From JAEXNA01 sp050486105 (GTDB lineage: Bacteria; Vulcanimicrobiota; Xenobia; Xenobiales; JADMJV01), in the NCBI GenBank assembly GCA_050486105.1, contig JBJHCR010000227.1, positions 1-10,928 on the forward strand: a stretch of DNA of 10,928 bases, written 5' to 3'. Shown here in pieces: positions 5,548 through 10,928 of the stretch. The position numbers and the translations under genes are program-made. How positions within the stretch are numbered: position 1 is the first letter of the stretch; each line of letters starts with the position of its first letter. Under the pieces are notes generated by a model. It had not been told where the DNA came from. It saw only the letters and a program-made list of their open reading frames with translations, and did no database searches.

Positions 5548-6870
5548 ATGTCTGACCCGCCCAGCGACCACAGCTCTTGCGGCAAGCAACTCAGTTATCC
5601 AATGTTGGCGGGGCTCTCGGTCCTATTGGGGCTCTTTGTGGGCCTGGTGACCGGCCTGTTTCGTTTGAGCTTGGCTCACTCGTCTGATGGCCGAGAAGTC
5701 ATGTTTGATTGGGCCCGGGAACAGGGCCTCTGGATGGCTCCCTTGCCGATTCTGACTTGCGCTACGGCTACCGGCCTAGCGGCTTGGTTGGTGATCCGCT
5801 ATTCCCCTTTTGCTGTGGGCAGTGGAATCCCCAGCGTGAAAGCGACGGTGGAGGGGCGAGAGCCTCCAGAGCCGCTCAGGCTTTTGCCGGTAAAGTTCAT
5901 CGGAGGGTGTCTGGCTATGGGGAGCGGTCTGGCCCTAGGCCGGGAAGGTCCTTCCGTTCAAATGGGCGCTAGCCTGGGAGTGCTGTTGAGTCGCCGTTTC
6001 GGCTTAGGAACAGACGATGTCCGAAGCCTAATGGTATCAGGAGCCGGTGCGGGGTTGGCTACGGCCTTCAATGCTCCGCTGGCCGGGGCCCTCTTCGTCG
6101 TCGAAGAGGTTCTAGGCAAACTGAACTCTCGAGTGGTGGTCACCATGATTGGTTGTTCCGCCTCGGCTATTGTGGTTTCCCGGGCCATAGTGGGCAATGA
6201 CGTTGAGTTCCTTTTACCTCTAGGGACCTTTCGTTTCGGCGGCAACGAGTTGGCCTACCTGCTTTTGGGGCTCCTGGCCGGTTTGTTTGGAGTCCTCTAT
6301 TCCAGAGCCATTCTCTGGGGCCAGGAACTCGGCTCAAGGTTCGACTGTGGCAAAGTGCAAAAGGCCATACTAAGGGCGGGCTTGGTTGGCGCTCTCTTCG
6401 GAATCCTGGCTTGGTCTTTTCCTCACTACATCGGGGGCGGCGAGGTCTTGACGGGTAATGCACTGATGGCGGTTCAAATCAGTTCACTTTTGCCTCTTGT
6501 CTTTTTGGTCCGCTTTGTCCTAGGGGTGGTCTCCTATTCGGTCCTGGTCCCTGGAGGTCTGTTCGCCCCGTTGCTCACTTTGGGAGCCGAACTTGGTGCT
6601 ATCTTCGCCCTTGTCTGGCAGTTCGGGTTCCCTGCCTCGGATATCTCCGTTCCGGCAGCGGCCATGGTCGGCATGGCTGCTTTCTTCACCGCCGTAGTGC
6701 GTTCCCCATTGACCGGGATCGTCTTGATTTCGGAGATGACTCGGTGCGAGCAAATGTTTCTCCCCATGCTTATCGCCAGCTTCTCTGCCCTCCTGTTGGC
6801 TCACGCCTTGAGAGAGCCTCCGATCTACGACTCCCTGGGCGCCCACGGAACCTGGGTTCCCTCGAAATAG
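5548..6870 (+). CDS. CLC-family H+/Cl- antiporter (ClcA-like)
   Basis: The 440-residue integral membrane protein is the standard length for a bacterial CLC without CBS domains. The three ion-pathway motifs are present in order: GSGIP (91-95), GREGP (131-135) and GGLFAP (336-341). Glu133 corresponds to the gating glutamate (Glu148 of E. coli ClcA). FVVEEV (183-188) retains the internal proton glutamate (Glu203 of ClcA). Tyr427 in EPPIYDSL matches the inner-gate Tyr445. Together these predict a coupled proton/chloride exchanger, not a channel. GREGP and GSGIP, as opposed to the fluoride-type variants, argue against CLC-F. Possible roles are acid resistance or chloride homeostasis. The ATG at 5548 is the first possible start, with an in-frame TGA two codons upstream. 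A GGGGA about 11 nt upstream is the likely Shine-Dalgarno. It starts the four-gene plus-strand cluster, with 44 bp to the next gene. Confidence 0.93.
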   Translation: MSDPPSDHSSCGKQLSYPMLAGLSVLLGLFVGLVTGLFRLSLAHSSDGREVMFDWAREQGLWMAPLPILTCATATGLAAWLVIRYSPFAVGSGIPSVKATVEGREPPEPLRLLPVKFIGGCLAMGSGLALGREGPSVQMGASLGVLLSRRFGLGTDDVRSLMVSGAGAGLATAFNAPLAGALFVVEEVLGKLNSRVVVTMIGCSASAIVVSRAIVGNDVEFLLPLGTFRFGGNELAYLLLGLLAGLFGVLYSRAILWGQELGSRFDCGKVQKAILRAGLVGALFGILAWSFPHYIGGGEVLTGNALMAVQISSLLPLVFLVRFVLGVVSYSVLVPGGLFAPLLTLGAELGAIFALVWQFGFPASDISVPAAAMVGMAAFFTAVVRSPLTGIVLISEMTRCEQMFLPMLIASFSALLLAHALREPPIYDSLGAHGTWVPSK

Positions 6871-6914
6871 AACCATCTCAGCTGTGAACAACGAGCGGTG
6901 GGAAGGTTCAACAG

Positions 6915-7547
6915 GTGGGCTCCCGAACAGACCAAGCCATGCGTACTGCCAAATACTTTCTTACGTTCATTCTCACACTTCTCAGCCTGAGTCCGGCTTG
7001 GGCCCAGGAAAGAACCCTTCTACTCGTTCCCTTCGAGATCAGAGGCAGTTATCAACCGGTCACCAAGGCGGACTTGAGTGCAGAACTCCAAACTCAGATC
7101 GAAGCTCACGACCCGAGCATCAAGGTGGTGGTCTTGGACCGATGGGCCACGATATTGTCGTCGAATGACGCAGCTCGCCTGGGGAAATCCGAAGGGGCCG
7201 ATCTGGTGCTCTACGGGAATGTGAAGTTCAACAAAGACGCCAAAGCCACCAGCATGACCGGGGCCGCACCCGAGGGCTATCCCGGTGGAACCGGAGTTCC
7301 CATGGACTTCTCTCGTCGTTATATGGTAACGGTGGCGGGCATGGCTCACGGCACTCTGGTGGACTCGGCCAGTGGAGAGGTGGTCGCTGATCAGCCCGAG
7401 ATGGTCTTCGAGACGGAGATGACCGGTGGGGCTAAAGACGGCAAGATCATGCAAGAAGTAGAGGACCGCCTGGTGAAGCAGTGTCTCCACGATGTGTCTA
7501 GGCGACTGGTGGAACATCTGAAGGCTGAGACCGAAGGCAAACGTTAA
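6915..7547 (+). CDS. Secreted protein of unknown function
   Basis: The 210-residue product begins with an export signal. A hydrophobic stretch (YFLTFILTLLSLS) is followed by the cleavage-like site AWA|QE at residues 28-32. The mature part opens with TLLLVPFEIRG and contains VVVLDRWATILSSNDAARLGKSEGADLVLYGNV (71-103). This alternation of a strand near the N terminus, a helix, then 'GAD-hydrophobic-x-hydrophobic-GN' resembles the nucleotide-independent fold of CsgG, FlgO or TolB-N-like periplasmic proteins. That similarity is only my pattern impression. The C-terminal third has a charged helix (177-208). The GTG at 6915 has a good Shine-Dalgarno (GGAAGG, 8 nt spacing). The ATG at 6939 would give a more compact signal peptide but lacks a good site. 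It probably shares a transcript with the CLC gene upstream. Confidence 0.8.
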   Translation: MGSRTDQAMRTAKYFLTFILTLLSLSPAWAQERTLLLVPFEIRGSYQPVTKADLSAELQTQIEAHDPSIKVVVLDRWATILSSNDAARLGKSEGADLVLYGNVKFNKDAKATSMTGAAPEGYPGGTGVPMDFSRRYMVTVAGMAHGTLVDSASGEVVADQPEMVFETEMTGGAKDGKIMQEVEDRLVKQCLHDVSRRLVEHLKAETEGKR

Positions 7548-7640
7548 CTTTGAGGCTTCCTAAGGATCGAGATGGGAAGAGAAGGCCACAAAAAGAAACC
7601 TCTATGACATTCTACCTTCGACCCGGGGATTGCCAGTCCG

Positions 7641-8570
7641 GTGTCGAATCTGAAAAGGATGTTCAAAAAGCTTTTTGGCTCTCTTTTTTCAGGACGACCT
7701 GACAACAAGGATCTACCGACCCTCGAACAGCGACGCAGAGGGGCAAGACGCCCCTGTGAATTCGAAGTCGAAGCGAGCTACGGCAAAAAGTCGTTCGTCG
7801 CCAAGGTCGTTGACATGGGTATTGGAGGCGTTCTCCTGAGATGTTCCACCCCCCAAGATCTCCCGAAGAAGGTGACCTTGCGGCTGACCTATCCCCAGGA
7901 GATCCCCAAGTATCCCGATCTCACGGTGCAGGCGGTGGTCCGTTGGACCAGGCTTCGCAGCCTTGATTCCACTCAATTCGTAGGAGTTGAGTTCAAGAAC
8001 ACCAAGGCCCTAGGTACATCTTGGGTCAAGGCCAAGACCAAGGATATCGGATTCGAATCGTTCAACTTGCGGGACCAAAGAAAATCCCTGAGGCTTGCTT
8101 GCAAAATTCCCGCGACCATCGAACTCGTAGGTGGCTGGACCATGAGAGCCTCGATCAGAAACCTCGGGCTGGGTGGGTTCTTTGTCGCGCTCCTCAAGCC
8201 GATCCGAGCAGGTGCCACCATCATCGTTAAGTTGGACGATGGACTCGAGTTGCCCAGGACCACCTACAGCGCTGTGATTCGCCATCAGCAGCACCCTGAC
8301 CCAAGTTCGCCCTACGGTTATGGCTGTGCCTTCAAAGACTTAAAAGACTCGCAATTGCAGGAACTCAGAGCTTACCTTCTCAAAGCTCAAGGAAAGCAAT
8401 GGGAATCACTCGAGGATAGTGACGAGGATATCCACCAAGACCTGATAGATATGAATAACCTCTCGACTGCCGAGCCCAAATTGCCAGAGGAAGGCAGTTT
8501 GCAAGAGGAAGCCAGATTGCAAGAAGAAAGGGAGAGCGAAGATCCAGACACCGTTGAGGAATCGTCTTGA
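7641..8570 (+). CDS. Tandem PilZ-domain protein (cyclic-di-GMP receptor-like)
   Basis: The 309-residue product contains two PilZ-like barrels. Domain 1 (about 30-125) has RRGAR at 32-36 (also RGARR at 33-37) and DMGIGG at 58-63. Domain 2 (about 144-250) has RKSLR at 147-151 and NLGLGG at 174-179. These correspond to the cyclic-di-GMP-binding RxxxR and (D/N)xSxxG motifs. In both domains the Ser is replaced by Gly, which may weaken or alter binding. Each domain ends in a FVGVEF/YGCAF strand typical of PilZ. The N terminus is basic and amphipathic (LKRMFKKLFGSLF); the C-terminal 55 residues are acidic and repetitive (LQEEARLQEE), probably disordered. No signal peptide is present, so it is cytoplasmic or membrane-peripheral. 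The start is GTG at 7641, with GGGGA about 11 nt upstream; an ATG six codons later is the alternative. The stop overlaps the next gene's ribosome-binding site. Confidence 0.88.
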   Translation: MSNLKRMFKKLFGSLFSGRPDNKDLPTLEQRRRGARRPCEFEVEASYGKKSFVAKVVDMGIGGVLLRCSTPQDLPKKVTLRLTYPQEIPKYPDLTVQAVVRWTRLRSLDSTQFVGVEFKNTKALGTSWVKAKTKDIGFESFNLRDQRKSLRLACKIPATIELVGGWTMRASIRNLGLGGFFVALLKPIRAGATIIVKLDDGLELPRTTYSAVIRHQQHPDPSSPYGYGCAFKDLKDSQLQELRAYLLKAQGKQWESLEDSDEDIHQDLIDMNNLSTAEPKLPEEGSLQEEARLQEERESEDPDTVEESS

Positions 8571-8575
8571 GGAGG
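8569..8575 (+). promoter_or_regulatory. Strong Shine-Dalgarno overlapping the PilZ stop codon
   Basis: GAGGAGG (8569-8575) begins inside the TGA stop of the PilZ gene (8568-8570) and sits 5 nt before TTG at 8581. This decides the start of the downstream gene: the longer frame from TTG 8554 would place the Shine-Dalgarno inside its own coding sequence. Ribosomes terminating on the PilZ gene could reinitiate here. Confidence 0.75.
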
Positions 8576-8580
8576 CCAAG

Positions 8581-9798
8581 TTGCACAGAAAAGTTTTCGA
8601 GAATGCGTACAGATCCCAGTCCTGTTTAAGGCGATTGGCCACGGCCCTGATCTTCACTCTCCTCACTCTTCCGAGTCTCGCGCTTTCCGAGCGTATCGAG
8701 GGTTTGGTTCGCTCAGTTTCTTCTTCAACTTGGGTGGTGGACACCAATCAGGGCACGAGAATCGTTGAGCTACATCGTGACACTGAGATCTTGGTCCAGG
8801 GACAACGGGCTTCGGTGGGAAGCGTAAGGCAAGGGGCCCACGTGCTCATCGAGGGTTTAGTTCTCGACAACGGGAACATTGTGGCCAATCGGGTCACCAC
8901 TTTCGGGTCTGATGGCAGCTTCTACCAGCCAAAGCCCAGCTTGCAGCCTCCTTCGAACTCCCAAACCACTAATACCCGGCCACAGATTGGGGCGACCTTT
9001 CCCGGCCCCCTGCGCAAGTCCCAGATCTGGGTGGATGGACGCGAGGTCACTGGTCTGTCTCAAATCAGCGGCAGCACCATCGCTTGGGTCCCTGATTACG
9101 ATCTGGATTTCGGAGTCCATCACGTTCGCGTCCTGGCTGCCCCGGAGGGTGGCGATTCCATGACCTTTGACTGGGATTTCTCCATCACCCGTGGAGGAGC
9201 AACCTCTCCAGATCGCGATATGTTTCAACTGCTTCCGGCGGCCGGAAGCTCGATTTCCACCGCACGTCCGGCCATAGGGGCGGTCTTTCCTGAAAACGTG
9301 CAATCGGTGCGTCTGTTGGTGGATGGTCAAGACTTCACCAATCGCTTGTCTATCTGGGGCAATCGAGCCACTTGGACCCCAGACTACGATCTGCAGGCAG
9401 GACAACACAATGTCACCATCTCAACCCGGTCCTACAATGGACGTCAATACTCCCAAAATTGGAACTTCGTGGTCCCCAATTGGAGTAGCGGTGGCGGTCA
9501 AGGGTCGGTGGGCAGGCCTGCCGCTCATCTCACCGATTATGGTCCCGGACCAGGCTCCGTAGTGACGGTCTTGCAACCGACCATCTCATGCCGATTCTCT
9601 TCGCCGGTCCGGCGCAATTCTATTCAAATGTCCGTGGACGGTCACGACGTCACTGGAGCCGCTCGCCGAGACTCAAATCGGGTCTCCTGGACCCCCGGCT
9701 ACAACCTGGATTACGGCCAGCACATTGTGCGAGTCCGGGCCGTCGATGAGAACGGGCAAAACGTTCAAGGAGAGTGGACTTTCACTATCGGAAGATAG
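8581..9798 (+). CDS. Secreted protein with DUF5666-like domain and three Ig-like repeats
   Basis: Read from the TTG at 8581 (405 residues), this has a signal peptide with hydrophobic core LATALIFTLLTLPSLALS, ending near residue 35. A beta-rich domain (about 37-108) reads RIEGLVRSVSSSTWVVDT... RASVGSVRQGAHVLIEGLVLDNGNIVANRV. That resembles DUF5666, a small OB-like domain of exported proteins. After a Pro/Ser/Thr-rich linker come three repeats (about 133-202, 229-298 and 332-403). They share a pattern of P-x-I at the start, VDG-x-(D/E)-(V/F)T, then (A/S/T)-W-(V/T)-P-(D/G)-Y-(D/N)-L-x-x-G-x-H-x-V, ending in W-x-F-x-(I/V). This is a beta-sandwich, Ig-like layout. No LPxTG-type sorting signal or C-terminal transmembrane helix is visible, so it is periplasmic or released. 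A frame from TTG 8554 exists but has a worse ribosome site. An adhesin-like or cell-wall-binding role is an inference from the repeats only. Confidence 0.85.
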   Translation: MHRKVFENAYRSQSCLRRLATALIFTLLTLPSLALSERIEGLVRSVSSSTWVVDTNQGTRIVELHRDTEILVQGQRASVGSVRQGAHVLIEGLVLDNGNIVANRVTTFGSDGSFYQPKPSLQPPSNSQTTNTRPQIGATFPGPLRKSQIWVDGREVTGLSQISGSTIAWVPDYDLDFGVHHVRVLAAPEGGDSMTFDWDFSITRGGATSPDRDMFQLLPAAGSSISTARPAIGAVFPENVQSVRLLVDGQDFTNRLSIWGNRATWTPDYDLQAGQHNVTISTRSYNGRQYSQNWNFVVPNWSSGGGQGSVGRPAAHLTDYGPGPGSVVTVLQPTISCRFSSPVRRNSIQMSVDGHDVTGAARRDSNRVSWTPGYNLDYGQHIVRVRAVDENGQNVQGEWTFTIGR

Positions 9799-9813
9799 AA
9801 GTCTTGAAAGGGT

Positions 9814-9980
9814 CTTAGGATCTGGTCCGTAATAACTTTCTGTATTCGGTTGTCGAGGCGCCCCCCTGGCAAGGCGGTTTGAACGACTAGTATCGGGAAT
9901 ACTTGAGTGAAAACCAACGCGGCCAGGGGGGATGCATCGGCGGCCCAAACCGGGAAGTTATTCCGGACCAGATCCTTAGG
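9814..9980. repeat. Nested near-palindromic intergenic element (MITE-like or bidirectional terminator)
   Basis: The ends form an imperfect inverted repeat: CTTAGGATCTGGTCCGTAAT... (from 9814) against the complement of 9953-9980. I count 24 of 28 matches, including AGGATCTGGTCCG and AATAACTT exactly. A second inverted repeat sits inside, CCCCCCTGGC (9861-9870) with GCCAGGGGGG (9922-9931), perfect over 10 bp. A third sits at the tip, AGTAT (9889-9893) with ATACT (9899-9903) around CGGGA. The whole can fold as one long hairpin. It fills the gap between convergent genes and supplies the TAA of the minus-strand DUF218 gene (9976-9978). A 50-bp half-relative lies at 4441-4490. No transposase or clear target-site duplication is visible, so its mobility is not established; it could also act as a shared terminator. 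Confidence 0.65.
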
Positions 9981-10605
9981 GTTTCCTTCCGCGGATGGTT
10001 CGACTTGCCCGCTCTAGTCCATACTTGACCCAAGCCACCATTTCGCGAGTGGTGTATCCGATAAAGCCGGGCCAGGTTGCCCAACCCGGGCCGGTGAAGC
10101 TGGGGGCAGGGCGAGCTTCTAGTCCGAGTTCGCGAGCCATCCAGATAGCGCGCTGGGTATGGAAGGGGTCGGTTACCACCAAGCACGAGTTCAGATTGTT
10201 CTGCTCCATTTCTTCTCGGGCGTACCAGAGATTCTCCCAGGTGGTGTGAGAACGCCCTTCCAAGAGGATCGACGAGGTGGGAACGCCTCTCTCGGTCAGA
10301 TAATCACGAGCAGCTTCCGCCTCGATGACTCCCGATCGTCCCAATCCCCCCGTGCACAAGAGCCGTTCAGAGTAGCCTTCTCGATACAATTCCAAGGCGC
10401 GATCTAGCCGGCCGGTGAGGGAGTCTCCTGGTTCCCCATTGGCATGCACTCGAGCCCCAGGGATAATGATGCAATCGACCCGGGTGAGATCGGTGCGAAG
10501 ACCCAGGACAGTAATCAGAGCGAACCAGATGAGGTAAGTCGCGGCCAGGACCCCGAGAACTCTCCGAATTCGTAATGCTCTTTTGGGTGAGGCCTTCTCA
10601 GTCAT
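9976..10605 (-). CDS. DUF218 (YdcF/SanA-like) membrane-anchored protein
   Basis: The 209-residue product has a basic N terminus (KRALRIRR), one transmembrane helix at about 16-36, and a DUF218 domain. Conserved segments are CIIIPGARVHANGEPGDSLTGRLDRALELY (45-74), CTGG (84-87), Glu95, EGRSHTTWENLWYAREEM (116-133) and VVTDPFHTQRAIWMARELG (143-161). This matches SanA/YdcF-type proteins. SanA is linked to envelope permeability and vancomycin resistance, and its reaction is not settled. The orientation predicts a periplasmic domain. The ATG at 10603-10605 is the first residue of the frame and overlaps the end of the upstream small gene by 8 bp, suggesting translational coupling. The stop codon is inside the palindromic element, so the C terminus may have been altered by that element. 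Confidence 0.9.
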   Translation of the reverse strand: MTEKASPKRALRIRRVLGVLAATYLIWFALITVLGLRTDLTRVDCIIIPGARVHANGEPGDSLTGRLDRALELYREGYSERLLCTGGLGRSGVIEAEAARDYLTERGVPTSSILLEGRSHTTWENLWYAREEMEQNNLNSCLVVTDPFHTQRAIWMARELGLEARPAPSFTGPGWATWPGFIGYTTREMVAWVKYGLERASRTIRGRKP

Positions 10606-10825
10606 CCATTCGAGTAGGAAGAAGGTAGCTGTCTAGTCGGGCCAAGAAGTCCTTCAAGCTCATAGTCGTCCGGCTGCCACTCTTGGAAGCCGCCTCGGTC
10701 TGCTGCTCTAATCCTTCTTGTGAAGCCTCGCCTTCGTCGGCCGTGTCTAGCAGAGTAACCGTCTCCCCGTCGAGGGACTCCAACTCCATCTCCCGGGTGC
10801 CGGACCCCGTATATTCACAACTCAC
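10598..10825 (-). CDS. Small acidic hypothetical protein, start uncertain
   Basis: Read from GTG at 10825, 75 residues are encoded, ending LARLDSYLLPTRMDD. The final ATGGATGACTGA gives an 8-bp overlap with the DUF218 start. The same frame continues upstream of the GTG for 30 codons (reading ...IVTRQEAEEHLKQALKDGRSIPVTIR) before a TAG at 10916-10918. That stretch looks coding, and the strand VTIRVSCEYTG crosses the GTG without a break. It contains no ATG, GTG or TTG, only an ATT at 10901-10903 with AGGA about 10 nt upstream. The true start may therefore be a rare ATT, or the TAG may be an error, a nonsense mutation or the trace of a longer gene beginning outside the window. The C terminus is acidic and Ser/Glu-rich (EGEASQEGLEQQTEAASKSGS), probably flexible. 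No family is recognised. Confidence 0.55.
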   Translation of the reverse strand: MSCEYTGSGTREMELESLDGETVTLLDTADEGEASQEGLEQQTEAASKSGSRTTMSLKDFLARLDSYLLPTRMDD

Positions 10826-10928
10826 GCGGATGGTTACGGGGATTGAGCGCCCATCTTTCAGGGCCTGTTTGAGGTGCTCTTCAGCTTCTTGACGGGTGAC
10901 AATCTTGGTAGAGTCCTAATTGGACTGT

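Noticed and set aside
5205..5555. Plus-strand frame of 116 codons in the divergent gap
   Set aside because: It starts inside the cupin gene antisense and runs into the CLC start. No motif or ribosome site supports it.
8554..8580. Upstream TTG start of the secreted Ig-like protein
   Set aside because: The strong GAGGAGG at 8569-8575 fits the TTG at 8581. The longer form would overlap the PilZ gene and add a charged extension before the signal peptide.
9814..9980. Complete insertion sequence
   Set aside because: There is no room for a transposase and no clear flanking direct repeat, so only a non-coding repeat or terminator is supported.

Overview
This window is bacterial chromosomal DNA, moderately GC-rich and densely coding on both strands. 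It has no rRNA, tRNA, transposase, integrase, phage gene or CRISPR array. Several exported proteins, a Cache-type sensor kinase, PilZ domains and a ClcA-like antiporter suggest a free-living Gram-negative bacterium. Nothing here fixes the taxonomy; a proteobacterial or deltaproteobacterial-like lineage is only a guess. Non-ATG starts (GTG, TTG) are common.

Left part (1-3320). The 3' end of a redoxin/thioredoxin-fold protein runs in from the left. It converges on a minus-strand glycerophosphodiester phosphodiesterase (GDPD) across about 260 bp of unusually structured DNA (449-707). The GDPD gene is divergent, across 74 bp with a small inverted repeat, from an orphan Cache-HAMP-HPK4-type histidine kinase. 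That kinase converges on a DUF1189-like membrane protein, with a perfect 20-bp palindrome (a likely bidirectional terminator) between them.

Middle (3321-5547). The DUF1189-like gene and a small cupin gene both lie on the minus strand, separated by about 640 bp without a credible gene. That gap holds a hairpin and a partial copy of a repeat that recurs at 9814-9980. The cupin gene is divergent from the plus-strand cluster across about 310 bp.

Right part (5548-9798). Four plus-strand genes may form one transcription unit: a CLC-type H+/Cl- antiporter, a secreted protein of unknown function, a tandem PilZ (cyclic-di-GMP receptor-like) protein, and a secreted protein with a DUF5666-like domain followed by three Ig-like repeats. 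The last two look translationally coupled: the PilZ stop codon lies within the Shine-Dalgarno sequence of the next gene, whose likely start is a TTG. This suggests, without proof, a cyclic-di-GMP-linked envelope or surface function.

Right edge (9799-10928). A nested, nearly palindromic element of about 167 bp separates the secreted Ig-like protein from a minus-strand DUF218 (YdcF/SanA-like) membrane protein and supplies that gene's stop codon. A small acidic hypothetical gene lies upstream of the DUF218 gene and overlaps its start by 8 bp. Its open frame extends beyond its only conventional start codon.

The least explained elements are the dispersed palindromic repeat (9814-9980, with its partial relative at 4441-4490), the structured gap at 449-707, and the coupled PilZ/secreted Ig-like pair. 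I see no clear defence, secondary-metabolite or mobile system.
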